Assembly (NCBI RefSeq): GCF_000346465.2
Contig: NC_034009.1
Coordinates: forward strand, 632,053 to 696,052
Length of the DNA: 64,000 bases
Source: Prunus persica
Lineage: Eukaryota > Streptophyta > Magnoliopsida > Rosales > Rosaceae
Direction of reading: 5' to 3'
Shown: positions 11,545-23,435 of the stretch, piece by piece
Position numbering within the stretch: position 1 is the first letter of the stretch
Layout of the letters: every line of letters starts with the position of its first letter
Made by a program: the position numbers and the translations under genes
The notes under the pieces: model-generated
The model's input: only the letters and a program-made list of their open reading frames with translations
The model's database searches: none
Told to the model about the DNA's origin: nothing

Positions 11545-11969
11545 GTTGAGTGCCCAGATGGCTCCGCTCCTACAGATGCAGACTTTGACCCCGAACCCGA
11601 TCCAGAATCAGGATCCTCTTTTGACGACCCCGACCCCGACCCCGACTATGATGACGACCACCCAGACCCCGATCCCGACTATGACGACGACGACCTCGAC
11701 CCCGACCCCGACCCCGACTCCGAAGACGACCCCGACCCCGACCCCGACTCTGAAGACGACCCCGACCCCCACTCCGATGATGACCCCAACCCCGAATTTG
11801 TCTCTGATTCAGACCCTGATCCCGATTTCGACTCCGACTCCGGCCTTGACTCAGGCTCAGATTCCGATCCTAATTCCTACTCAACCTGTATCCTATGCAT
11901 CTTCCGCTGCACATATTATGACTTCTCAACTAACGACCCCGACATATGGACCAGATTGAGCATTTTGTG
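11545..11969 (+). repeat. CCCGAC hexanucleotide array, open as an Asp-Pro-rich frame
   Basis: A GACCCC/CCCGAC-rich array fills about 11580-11870. The frame that reads DPDPDPDYDDD and DPDPDPDSEDD is open from 11545 (after a TGA at 11542) to a stop at about 11967, roughly 141 codons, but has no ATG. A second frame, with an ATG at 11465, reads TPTPTP over 164 codons. Both frames stay open because the repeat itself contains no stop codon. The array runs into Copia sequence at about 11930. It could be a repeat-expanded exon remnant or a satellite captured by the retroelement; neither is shown. Confidence 0.6.
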
Positions 11970-12330
11970 AAATCCGAGGATCAATTGGTGGATATTTTGA
12001 CAAAGGCGATTTCCAGTAAAGCATTCCACAATTCACTAGATCAGTTGGGCATTGGCGACATCTATGCACCAACTGAGGGGGAGTGTTGGCGTGACTTGTG
12101 GATATTGACTTACTTTCCTTACACACCAAGAATTCCTATTATAATTGTAATTGATTTACTTTAATTTCTGATTTCCTACTGCAAATAGATTTAGGAATTT
12201 ATTATTTACTTGCTTATTTAGGTTTCGTTGTATTATAAATATGACCTCCTACAAGGAGAAGAATACACAGAAAATTCCCACAAACAAATATTCTCTCAAT
12301 AGTTTTAATATTTTAGCAGATTGTTACACA
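11930..12330 (+). mobile_element. Ty1/Copia 3' end with LTR
   Basis: From 11946 the frame reads IEHFVKSEDQLVDILTKAIS, then a DQLGIGDIYAPTEGEC segment: the tail of a Copia RNase H region. CTGAGGGGGAG (about 12073-12083) is the polypurine tract. The LTR starts at 12084 with TGTTGGCG and ends ...TTGTTACACA at 12328-12330, about 245 bp, with TATTATAAATA near 12230. Everything upstream of the last about 50 codons is missing and replaced by the Asp-Pro repeat. Confidence 0.75.
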
Positions 12331-13226
12331 AGGTGGTGGTGGCACTATTTCTTGTTTTGCCTTACTTACGACCCGTTTGGATCCAAGGATTTGGATTGAA
12401 GCCCATTCAGTTCAAATCTATGTATTTCAAATAAAGATGCATTGTATAAGCGATAGTCTAAACTAGAGAAGAGAGTGATTTCTTTCACACACATAAATGA
12501 TGACATGGAGGTTCGAACCTGAGACCTCTTGTCTACAAATCAATGTCCTTTTTCACTAGACTAGATCCCGTTGGCAAAACAAATTTAAGCTATGAATATT
12601 TCAATTTCAGATTTTAAACAATAATTTAAAAGACACCATCTGGACTCACGTACCCAAACAAAACACAAAGATAAGCATCTCATGAATCACGTTTCAACAC
12701 TGATATGTAGCTTTATTAGTTAGCTCTCTACAGTAACTTTCAGAGATCTGTGACAGTCAAGAAGTGTACCACTGTGCATTGACTCCTCCTATGTGAATCG
12801 AATCGGCAACAACATGATGAAGTCCAGCAAAGTATATAACTTTCTTGTATAAATAATAAACAATGATACAAAGGCATTTAGAATCATAGAATCGAAAAAT
12901 ATTTTTATCTAGAGTATACGTAACTGTTTTTAGACAAGAAGCACAAGGAACTTTACAGGAGAACAAAGTGATAACTTGATATGTAATTATTCCAGCGCAT
13001 TTTTCAGGAATCACATTGCATGAGTGAGTGTATACCATATGGAGAGAAACTGATCTTGCATCTTCAAGTCCACAACTGAGCTAGCACAAGCATGCGTTGC
13101 ACGATTGTGCTTTTGATTGCTTTTGGGTACAAGCAAGGGGTTTTTATCGCTTGGAACAAGCAATGCCTTCCTTCTCGGAAAATATATATTAGGAAGCACC
13201 CCTTTATGGAAAGTAGGATAAAGAAT
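12331..13226. other. Upstream flank of ankyrin gene A, duplicated upstream of gene B
   Basis: No gene. The part from about 12950 to 13226 (AGCACAAGCATGCG, TTTTGATTGCTTTT, GGTTTTTATCGC, CCTTCTCGGAAAATATAT in order) is matched in order at about 22610-22833 upstream of gene B. The tandem duplication that made genes A and B therefore included more than 2 kb of upstream DNA. Confidence 0.6.
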
Positions 13227-13500
13227 AGGGAGCTTCACTAATATACCCAAAATAGGGGCTGAAATTATAAAAAAACCCCACATTGATTGCACTTTAGAAA
13301 CACACCCAAAACTCATTTACTACATAAAAAATTAGTGTTTAAGTTCTTATAAATTACATGACTGCCATTGATCAATTTAAAAAAGAAGACCAACACAAAA
13401 AACTTAAATAGCACCCAAAACAAGCCCAACCCAATTTTATAAAAAAACCCAAACAATTCATTACAAACAAAAGGTCTTGAAAACCGTAGTTTCATTAACG

Positions 13501-14095
13501 TGTCATGTTAATTAATCATTGTAATGTTCTACACCTTTATTGTCATGTTGATTAATTGTTGTAATGTTCCAGTGTAGAGTAATAACACTGCTAATTTCCT
13601 ATAACATCCTATTTCTAATGCATGTTTACCCCTGTACTGTTCCAGTATAGGGTAATAACACTGCTAGTTTCCTATGATATCCTATTTCTAATGCATGTCT
13701 ACCCATGTAATGTTTCAGTCTAAGGTAATAACATTGCTAGTTTATTGTCATGTTGATTAATGGCTGATGTTCCAATCTAGGGTAATAATATTGCTAGTTT
13801 ATTGTCATGCTGATTAATGGTTGTAATGTTCTAGTTTAGGGTAATAACAATACTAGTTTCATATGACATTCTATCTCTAATGCATGTTTACTCTTGTAAT
13901 GTTCCAGTCTAGGGTAATAACACTGCTCGTTTCCTATGATATTCTATTTCTAATGCATATCTACCCCTATAATATTCTAGTCTAGGGTAATAGCACTGCT
14001 ATTTCCTATGACATCCTATTTCTAATGCATGTTTACCCCTGTAATGTTCTAGTCTAGGGTAATAACACTGCTAGTTTACTGTCATGTTGATTAAT
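13501..14095. repeat. Minisatellite with two unit types (~72 and ~58 bp)
   Basis: Eight or nine units share the head TGTAATGTTCCAGTCTAGGG plus TAATAACACTGCTAGTTT. Two tails alternate. The long tail contains CCTATGACATCC and TTTCTAATGCATGTTTACCC (unit about 72 bp). The short tail contains TTGTCATGTTGATTAATGG (unit about 58 bp). Unit starts are near 13559, 13634, 13706, 13763, 13821, 13893, 13966 and 14039. The array lies wholly inside the Mutator-like element. Confidence 0.8.
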
Positions 14096-14418
14096 GTTTA
14101 TCATGTTGCTATTTCTAATACATGTCCACCAAAGAAAAGATGAAGAAAGAACAAACCAGACCAACTCAAAACAAGCTGAGCCCAGATTGTTAATACTATT
14201 ATGTCATAGAAGTATATTGTTAATACTCTGTCATAGAAGTACATTGTTAATACCCTATCACAGAAGTACATTGTTAAACAAAAATGAGATTCATAACTGA
14301 AATAGTAACAAAAGTTGAATCGATCATCAAAACTTCAAATACATTTCGAAAATCAACTAAAATCCGAAGAGAAACACATAATTGAAGCAAAAGATCAAAA
14401 ATCTCAAGTACAAACCAA

Positions 14419-14442
14419 ACGACGACGACGACGACGACGACG
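14419..14442. repeat. (CGA)n microsatellite
   Basis: About eight perfect copies of a CGA trinucleotide within the Mutator-like element. Confidence 0.9.
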
Positions 14443-15023
14443 ATAACAACGACAATGATGTGGCGAAAGAGGAGTAGAGCTCGAAGATGAGGAGTAGAGC
14501 TAAAAGCATCTGATCGAGGTTTTTTCAAGGTCTTGAACAATCCGAAAAAAGAAAAAATCAATAGAAGCACGATTTTAGAACAAGAAATTGAAGGTGAAAT
14601 ATTGAAAATTGTAGATTAAAGATGAATAATATAGTTGGACCTGAGACTGAGCTTCAATGGAAGCTCCTCTTGCTCCAACACCAGAGAAAACACCAGCGAG
14701 AAAGGAGAAAATAAATATGATTTGATTTTTTGGCAGATTTGGTTTTTTTTGGCAGATTTGGTTTTTTGGCAGACATGGAAATATTTGGTTTTATGGCAGA
14801 TCTGGGCAGATCTGATTTTCCTCTCTTAAATCCATAGTACAAGGACAATATAGGTATTTAACACACACAAATAAACTAAAAAACAACTATTAAATTAAAA
14901 AAAATTGATAGCTGTCAATTTTTGGATTTTTTTTGGATGTGTTTATAGTTTTTAAACGGTGTAGGGTTTCTTTATAAAACCATGTCTAAGATTGGGTATA
15001 TAACTAAATTTCTATAAAGAATA

Positions 15024-15444
15024 AGCTCATTACTCCTTGGGATAATCTTTTGTCTGCCTTTTTTTCTTTTCTGTTCTTTTGTTTTTTTTTAAAAGTTAGT
15101 TTAAACGGTCTAATAAGATACTTAATCAAAGTTCGTTAATTGGACAGAATTAATCTTTACTCCATCAGCACACCATGACAAATGAAAATTAAAAACTATG
15201 ATTATCAAATCGATCCTTACTTTTTGAATGGTTGATCTTTGAAGGAAAACTAAAAGAAGAAAAATGGCCCTTGACTTTCATATTAGAGATCTCATGTTTA
15301 AATTCCCATGACATCATTTGTGTGTTTGTAAAAAATCTATCTCCCCTATAGACTATCGCTTGTACTAAAATATATATACATAAAAAGGGGATGTTTAGAT
15401 ATATAATAATTATCTCGAGTGGTATCACAAACTTGAAAGGTTTG
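15024..15444. other. Upstream region of ankyrin gene A
   Basis: Continues the sequence shared with gene B's upstream region (GTTAATTGGACA...ATTAA, CTCCATCAGCA), resuming right after the Mutator-like element. It probably carries gene A's promoter. Confidence 0.5.
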
Positions 15445-15460
15445 CTATATATATATATAT
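15445..15460 (+). promoter_or_regulatory. TATA-like run of ankyrin gene A
   Basis: CTATATATATATATAT lies about 36-51 nt upstream of the ATG at 15496. Gene B has a similar TA run at the same relative place. Confidence 0.5.
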
Positions 15461-15495
15461 CGCATCACTCATACACTAGCTAGAGAAGGGCAGAC

Positions 15496-18400
15496 ATGGG
15501 TACAGAGGTTGAATCCCAAAATGCCACGGTTTCACAGGAGAAAATGAGCAATAGCCTGTTCGAAAACGCCATGAACGGCGAGTGGGAAAAAGTTGTGGAG
15601 GTCTATGGATCATCACAGAGCGCAAAAGTTCAAGAGATGAGGATCACCAGAGCGGGGGACACTGCTCTACATATCGCTGCTTCGGATGGCGAAACAAAAA
15701 TTGTGCGGCAGTTGTTACAGCTCATCGGAAACAATGCATCCAAGATATTGCAAATAAAAAACAAGAAAGGCAACACACCTCTCCATTTAGCTGCTGTAGT
15801 GGGGGATGTGGAAACGTGTCATGCAATGGCCACCAAAGACCCCGAACTCGTGTCGTCTCTCAACAATGAGAATGAGACTCCTCTCTTCTTGGCAGCTCTT
15901 AATGGGCATGAGAAGGTTTTTCTTTGCCTTCATAGTCACTGTGTAGAAGAATGCTATTCATTTAGAGCAAGAAATGGTGATACCATTCTCCATGCAGCTA
16001 TGTCCGGTGAATACTTCAGTAAGTGTGTGGCCTACCCGCTTCTTAAAGAGTGTTGTTATTTGTACCATCATATTTTTTTTGGACGAATTTGTATCATTAT
16101 ATTGTTAATTATATCTCTAATATAAGTGGATCTCATATACATTGATAGGGTTCACTTCGATAAAATGAGCAATAAGTATGGCACAAATAGTATTATTATT
16201 ACTTCTTATATATATATATATATATTAATATCATTTTTTATTATTAATATCCTTTTTAAATATATAGGTTTGGCATTCCAGATCATTCTGTGGTACCCAG
16301 AACTTGTCAATTATATTAATCAGAGTGGCTTCTCTCCCCTGCATATTCTAGCCAATACTCCATCAGCATTCAAAAGCAGTAGCCGCCTTAGACCGTTGGA
16401 TCGTCTCATATACCAATGTAAGATTACCGCTATCGATTTTATTTTTTTATTTTTTGGTCTATGATCAAGCTTTTGGATGTTTAATTCATGTAATACAATG
16501 CTAATGCATTTGCACTTGGCAGTTTCATGTCTCACTTGGTAATTACTGGCTAGGCTTACTTGGGACAAAATTATTTAAAAAGAGAACTATGATGATATGA
16601 CCTTTATAAGTATGTATACATCATACATGTACCCAGTGGCGGACTCAAACTTTTTTTCATCTGGGGGCATAAAAAACAATTTCATAGCTGACTCCTACAA
16701 AGTCTAGGTTTTCATAGCAATACGACATTATATTATAACACATAATCTATTTCAATAAATTTTTAATATATGATTTTGGGCCAAAATCTAAGGCTTTATA
16801 TATTGGACCATATGTTTATTAAGTCTTGGACTTTGAAGGCTTTACTTATTTAGGGTGCTGAGTGGGGATTTTGCATGCAAAATATTAGCCAAGTGTCTAA
16901 TTTTTATTGGCAAAGTGTTTGGCTAGATGGGTGAAGAAACCACCTAAGTGTGGGTAGCTGCCCACAGTAGGCATGTATTGGGTCCGCCAGTGCATGTACC
17001 TGCTTTTTAAAGAGAAAATAAAAAATATATATAGTTGTTTGATCATACAATCAGTAAATCTAATAGCAGAGTTAGAATTGTAAAATTGAGAGAGCCGAAA
17101 TAGAAAATATAAGTATACTCTATATCTTGCAACTGTACTTCTGTCCAAATAAGTTTTTACATTTCATTTATCAGGTTTGATTGTTGAAGAGCTAAAAGGG
17201 GGAAAAGAGGACAAAAAGAGTATTTGTCCCCTCGAGAAAAGAGGAAGAAGTATCATCGATACGGGTTCTGAATCTCATCAAGCATTAAGTGAGTGCTCGT
17301 CACTTATCCAATTTATACGTTGCTTTTTCGTCACCACAAGTCTAATATAACATAGTTTCTCCATTTCCAGCTAAATCATGGGGAAATAGGATGTGCTCTT
17401 CTCTATGTCTATCTAAGAGAGGAAATAAAAAGGAAGATGTAGAGAATTCCCAACAAGAGAGCAGCTCAATGTCAGGTAAAGTTGGGTAACTATAATGTCC
17501 TTTGAACTTGAAGTGAACCTTATCACTTCTCATGGATGGTGTCTCCACCCTTAAACTGTAAAATACATCTCTTAAATAGAGAAAATAAACCTAAACATAA
17601 GCACACAAGCAAAAAAAATTTTCATTTTCACTATTTTGAAAACAAAGAACAAAATCTATTACCAAATATGTTTTCATTTTTCATTTTTTTATTAAAAAAA
17701 AATTGAAAACTGATAATTAAGGGCCCATTTGATAACCATTTAAATTTTAGTTTTAAGTTTTCATTTTTTGTGTTGGAGTATAGAAGTAAAAGAGAGAGAA
17801 TGGAAGTGAGAATGAGAGTGGAGATGGGATTGAGAGAAAATATGAGGAGATGATGGGAATGAGTAACAAAAGTTAAAACGAAAACTAAAAATTGAAATCT
17901 ATTTGAAATTGTTTTCACTTTAAACTTTTTGTTTTCACTTTTATTACTCCTCCCTTTCATCCTCCCCTTTCATCATATCTCTCTCAATTTCAAGTGGTTA
18001 TAATTTCTTCGTCTAATAAGTAAACATGGAAAATAATAAGTAAGTAACATTAAATTTTAGCAGTAATGAGAATCCCTTGATTTTCCCTATATCAAACTCC
18101 CCTAGTCAGAAAAAATTCATCCTCGAATCTGAATTTTCGTTGACTCCATGATAATCTTGAAATTGAAATTGAATATAAAAACTCTGAATATTTATGCCTT
18201 AAAATTTTATGTGATCACAACTGCACACAAAGTGCATCTTGTCAAGGTCAATAATTCAATTATAAGACATTACGAATACATTGATAAAATGTTAAAGACT
18301 ATGTGCAACTTTTTTAGCATTGTTTTCCTTCCTGTTTTTCAAATTGTAGCTATGAACCAACGAGAGGAAGATGGGAGAGAAAGTCGTCCCAATTATATTT

Positions 18401-20315
18401 ACTCCTCATGTGTTGAGTTTTTCAACTTAATCACAGCTGTCTTGGTAGCGATCAACGGTGAGTACTATCAAGGCTTATGAGCAAGGCTTGGATTCTTAAA
18501 AGTAAGGAGGAGTCTTCAAAGAAAATGGAATTTTGACACTTGGCAAATTCCAAAACAAAGAAAATTAAAAGAATTTGAAGGGAAGAAAAAAAAAAGAAGT
18601 CAAAATCCCATTTGTCTTAAGAGGAGCTCCTCCTCAATTTTAAGGAGCCAATTGAAAGAAAATAATGTCATTAAGAAAAATCAATTGCACATATTTGTTT
18701 GAAACCCCCTCAGGCATGCTAAAGTTGGTTTTAATTTAGCATGTCATCATTTGTATTTCTAGCAATTTGGAGGATAGATAAAATCCAGGACGAGAAAAGG
18801 CGACATATATGGGCTACTCAGGTCATGAATCAATTGGTTGAGCATAGTAATTTATACAAGAACGTACAAAGTTCTGGAGAAGCTCCAGACGAAAAAGATA
18901 AATTTGGAGATGTTCCTGATCCTACCGAATTTGGAGATGTTCCTGATCCTACAGAGAAGAAAGGCAATAAAGAAGATGAGAAGAAGGATAATATAGTAGA
19001 TAAGAAGGACAAAGATAATAACTTGGGAGATAAGAAGACTGATAAAGATAATTTGGAAGTGAAAAAGCAGACACCAATATTAATTGCAGCAAAGATGGGA
19101 GTGAGTGAGATGGTGGAAAAAATCCTAGAAAAATTTCCAGTGGCTATTGAGGATGTGGACTCAGAAAACAAGAATGTTGCACTGTTGGCAGTCGAGAACA
19201 GGCAACCCCATGTTTACCGTTTCCTAGTGCACAGTAAGAAAATCACAAGCTTATTACGTCAGGTGGACAACAATGGTAACAATGCATTGCATCTTGCTGC
19301 TAAATGTGGAGGTCATCGGCCATGGCTTACTCCTGGTGCCGCACTACAAATGCAGTGGGAACTTAAGTGGTACAAGGTACGTACGGTATATATCTAACAA
19401 TAATCTTATTTGTTTTAATGAAGCACCATGTTTGTTTATTTTATTGGTCCCAATTATATGCCTTAATGATTTTCAATTTGCATGATTCGATCTATAAACG
19501 AAGATTTGGAAAATAGACGATTTTGATTGTTTCGAATAAAATTATTTCAACTAAACACTCAAATTTTATAATGATAATCAAATAGTGAAATTGTTTCTTT
19601 TTCAATTGAGATTTAACTCAAACTAATAAGGTCATTAATTGAACAGATATCAATCTTTGAATAAAGTTTTAAATTATCTAAATTTTATTGTGCATGGATG
19701 CAGTTTGTCAAAGAGTCCCTGCCACCTCGTGCATCTGTTCGCTACAACAAAGCAGGTCAGATTCCACAGGAGATCTTCACAACTTCACACAAAGATCTTC
19801 GAAAAGAAGGCAGTAATTGGCTCGTCAAAACCTCCGAATCATGCTCTGTGGTTGCTGCGCTCATTGCAACAGTTGCCTTCGCAACATCAGCATCTGTACC
19901 GGGCGGACTCGATGATAAAACTGGTTCACCGGTTTTCAAAGACAAGCCGGCATTCAATGCCTTCACCATCTCATCACTGCTTGCTCTCTGCTTGTCAGTA
20001 ACTGCCCTGGTCTTCTTTCTGTCCATTATTACGTCTCGATACGAAGCACATGATTTTTCCATCAGCTTGCCCCGGAAACTTTTGCTGGGTTTAACATCAC
20101 TCTTCGCATCCATAACTGCCGTGTTAGTCTCATTCTGTACTGGCCATATTTTTCTCCTTGATCGACAACTCAGATATGTGGCATATCCATTATATGCAGC
20201 GACTTGCTTGCCGGTTACCATTTTTGCTCTTGCCCAGTTGTCCCTCTACTATGATCTCATAAGGGTCATCTTCAGAAAGGTTCCACAGCGCAGCTACAAG
20301 GAATATAGACACTAA
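15496..20315 (+). CDS. Ankyrin repeat-PGG domain membrane protein (ITN1/ACD6-like), gene A
   Basis: Seven exons: 15496-16018, 16268-16417, 17175-17288, 17371-17475, 18350-18457, 18763-19376 and 19704-20315. Phases match throughout and give 741 aa. Ankyrin repeats run from about residue 50 (GDTALHIAA, GNTPLHLAA, NETPLFLAA, NGDTILHAA, GFSPLHILA). A Lys/Asp-rich linker and two more repeats follow (TPILIAAKMG, NNALHLAAKCG). From about residue 575 comes a PGG domain with the motif VPGG and four membrane segments ending near KVPQRSYK. Arabidopsis relatives ITN1 and ACD6 are membrane proteins of salt-stress and immune signalling; the role here is inferred only. Exons 2-5 all begin and end in phase 1, so any of them can be skipped without shifting the frame. 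Intron 2 holds a hAT-like MITE. Nearly the same gene follows 8 kb downstream. Confidence 0.88.
16634..16992. mobile_element. hAT-like MITE in intron 2 of gene A
   Basis: The ends are CAGTGGCGGACTCAAAC and, in reverse complement at the right, CACTGGCGGACCCAATAC. They are flanked by the 8-bp duplication CATGTACC at 16626-16633 and 16993-17000. Gene C's homologous intron (about 29011-29035) reads straight through as ACATGTACTTGTTTTTT, an empty site. Eight-base target duplications and CAGTGGCGG ends are typical of the hAT superfamily. The 359-bp length excludes a transposase gene. Confidence 0.8.
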
Positions 20316-23300
20316 TTAAGTAGGACTCGATCATCTATTCGACGCTATAAATAAATTGTGTTTTTCAAAGTGTGTGTGTGTGGTTTTATTTATTTATTAT
20401 TATTTAGGAAACAAGTATTAATTGGTTTGAGTGTGTGTGGTTTGAAACTTGTTTCCGGAGTGAGGTGAGGCTTTGTAAGAAGTGTGCCCCAATTAAAACC
20501 AAGTCATATGATGTAAAACCCAGCTAAGATATACGTATGTTCAAGAATAAAAGGGTGAAGAAATAAACAAAGATTTTTTTTTACAAATAATGCCTGATCT
20601 CATAATTATATGCCATATGCATGATGACATATATTAAAAGATAATTAAGCTAGGGTTAATTAGGGTAGTACTTTTACCCTGGCAGACCTAATACTACTAT
20701 ATATATATATCCATGTATGATATGGAATTTGATTAAGGAAAACTTGATGCTTATAGCATTATAACTAATGGTGGTACGTAATTTCTTAACACCACACCAC
20801 ACAATAACATGAATCCATATTGACATAAAAGCTAGGTCCAGTTTACTAACAAGAACAATGTACATAAAAGATTCTCATAATTTTTAATAAAATTTAATTT
20901 TCGGCATAAAATTTTAGTGTTAAAAGAGAGGGAGCTAATTTTTTTCACTCCTCTTTTATTAACTTACACTTTTTATTGGAAATTGTATGTTCCCACTCTT
21001 CTTTTGTCCATGTACACTCCTTTATATCTTATAGTAAAAAGTATTTTAAAAAAAACAAAATGGCTTCTTATTTTTGTGTCGAAACAAAAGGGAATGTAAA
21101 TGGAAAAAAAATAGTTGAAAAATGAGCACCCAAAAGAAATATTAATTAAAATTGAAATGAGCTTTTCAAATTGCTTTGTTGTGTGTCCATGCAAAAGTTT
21201 TGTGTATTTTTTATTTGCATTATACTGATATTCATATAGTAGTTTTTTTTTTTCTTTTCAAAATGCTCATATTCTGTATAGTTAATAAATATACAAAAAA
21301 CGATAAATAAAAAAAATTAGTCCTTGCTAACTATAAGATAATGACTTAATTATGATCAATAAAGGAGGAGTAATTCGAACTTATGACCTCTTTGGATATA
21401 TTGAAAATAGGAAAGAAAAATGTTATACTAACTGCTTGTTTGGCATTACTTATTTGAGGCCAAAATAACTTATTTTACTGTTTTTGACTTGTTTTACCGT
21501 TTTTGACCCTTTCCTTATGCACGTTACCATGTTTCTATTAGTGTGAATTGTGGGCTGTATTTCAGCTGTTTGTTAGTTCATGTAAGGCTATATAATAGTC
21601 AAAGGTTGCTATTCAATAATAAGTCATTCAATCCAGTTCTTGCGTTTGAGTTCTCTGTTTTCTTGTTCCCATTCCCAATAGGTTCGGTTCTCTCAAAAAT
21701 TTAAATTCAAAACTGGATCAGATCAGACCAGGCCCAGCCCCAATTAGAAGGCCTCTAGTGTAGGAGAATGCACACAAGTGATGACCAGGAGGAATGAAAA
21801 AAAAAAAGTAGTATTCTAGTACGTGCCAGCTTTGTCTTCCTCTGTTGGACAACAAGTAGGAGGATGAATGTGACAGGAGATCAACAAAGTGATAACTTGA
21901 TATGTTTAATGTAAGAATATATTTCATGAGTGTCATCGAGAGCAGAGCACAAGCATAAGCATGCCTTTGCACAATTTAGCTTTTGATTGCTTTTTGGGTA
22001 CAATTGGGCTAGCTAGCTTTGGACTTTAAACGTCGTCATTTTGAAGTTTCCTGTTACTTTAGACAAGTACGATTAACTTGACAGGAGAACACAATGATAA
22101 CTTGTTATTCCAACGTATTTCATGAGTCACATTCAGAGACGGACCTACTCTTTGACCAGTGACTTTGTCTTTTTTAGCCTAAACTAACATACCCATCCCA
22201 CCCAATGAATAGCCATGCACTCTCATAATCCCCCCTTCGCCTTTTTTTCCTCTTTTTCTTTTTGGTACAAAAGGGGCCAAAGGCCAAACACAAACAACTC
22301 ATGCTTCTTTTATTTTTTGTTCGAAAACAATCCCTCTTATTTTCTATTTTTTTGGTAGAAAATAACCCCCCTCACTCCACACATACTGTAGAAAATAGAA
22401 AAGAATTATGTACTATATGCGTTTTTTTTGAAAGGTAAAGCTCATTATGTCATCATGATTAGGTATTGTCTTTTGTTATTAATGAATTTCACTATTTACT
22501 GTCAAATTTAATAACTATGTGCGTAAAGTAAATTTAACTTATCCTAATTTGAGATCTTAGGTTCGTTCCTAGTCACATTTCATGAGTTTTACTTGTATTT
22601 GGAGAAACTGACGTCCAGCACAAGCATGCGCTTTACGATTTCGCTTTTGATTGCTTTTATTTCCATCTCTTTTTGTTTTATGGTATACAAGGTTTTTATC
22701 GCGCTTGGAGTTGGATGGAACAAACAAAGAGCAATTAATTAATGCCTTTCCTTCTCAGAAAATATATGATAGTAAGTAAGCGCCTTTGGGGAAAATTAAA
22801 TTTTTTTTTTAAAAAAAAACTAGGATAAAGAATGAGCACAAAATCCAAGATATCTTTTGTCCTGAGTTCTCTGCCCTTTTTTTTTTTTTTTTTTTTCTGA
22901 GCAGATGCTTCTAGAAAAAAAAAAATAGAAATTAGTTATTAACCAAAGTTAGTTAATTGGACATAATTAACCTCTACTCCATCAGCATAACATAAGTAAT
23001 AGTGAACAATATTGTATAAAACAAATTTCAAATTCATGCACCACTATAACTTAATATATAGCGCAATGTGATTTCATGATGCAAACTATATATCTATTTT
23101 TTAGAGCCTCCCTTTAAACATCATTCTTGCAACAACAAAAACAAAAACAAAAAACAAAACAAAAAAAAGTAAAATTGTAAATATCTTACTAGTCACTTAA
23201 CTCTAATGAAGGATAAATGGATGAACACTGAGGTTTGAATAAAAACACTAAAATAATCAATTTTTATCTTTAAAAGTAAACTTTATTATAAAAAAAAAAA

Positions 23301-23371
23301 ACACTATTAATGAATGTATATGTGTATATATAACAATTTTCTACAGTGGCGTCACAAACGCTTTCTTTGCT
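20316..23371. other. Intergenic between ankyrin genes A and B
   Basis: No gene supported. The first about 250 bp are the 3' flank of gene A and match the 3' flank of gene B (GTGTGTGTG run, TTGTTTCCGGAGTGAGGTGAG). From about 21880 to 23000 the sequence matches the region upstream of gene A, partly in two copies (ACTTGATATGT...TTTCATGAGT near 21893 and again near 22095). A 22-base T run starts near 22874. Confidence 0.5.
22825..22833. other. Empty Mutator-like target site
   Basis: Single ATAAAGAAT in the duplicated upstream region of gene B. It corresponds to the position where gene A's upstream region holds the 13227-15013 element between two copies of ATAAAGAAT. The flanks on both sides align with the outer flanks of that element. 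Confidence 0.7.
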
Positions 23372-23398
23372 CTATATATATATATATATATATATATC
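23372..23398 (+). promoter_or_regulatory. TATA-like (TA)n run of ankyrin gene B
   Basis: A run of about 13 TA dinucleotides ends about 38 nt before the ATG at 23436. It corresponds to the shorter TA run before gene A. Confidence 0.5.
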
Positions 23399-23435
23399 AC
23401 GTAATCATTAGACTAGCTAGTGCAAGAGGCCAGAC

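Larger units (their letters stand above)
13227..15013. mobile_element. Non-autonomous Mutator-like element (~1.79 kb)
   Basis: The left end runs GGGAGCTTCACTAATATACC, and the right end in reverse complement runs AGAAATTTAGTTATATACCC. The inverted similarity continues inward for about 80 bp (TTATAAA-AACCC-ACAC blocks). The 9-bp target duplication ATAAAGAAT stands at 13218-13226 and 15014-15022. The homologous position upstream of gene B (22825-22833) has a single ATAAAGAAT with the left and right flanks joined, i.e. an empty site. Nine-base target duplications and long inverted ends point to the Mutator superfamily. No transposase is encoded. Inside are a minisatellite and a CGA microsatellite. 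Confidence 0.75.

Noticed and set aside
11465..11959. 164-codon Thr-Pro frame with an ATG
   Set aside because: It is the repeat CCCGAC read in a second frame; the frame stays open only because the repeat has no stops.
13501..14095. CRISPR-like array of repeats
   Set aside because: The repeats are variable in length and directly abutting, without unique spacers, and the DNA is plant nuclear.
14274..14848. Frames around the CGA run and the TTTGGCAGA repeats
   Set aside because: Low-complexity translations (Val or Leu/Trp-rich) within a non-coding transposon.
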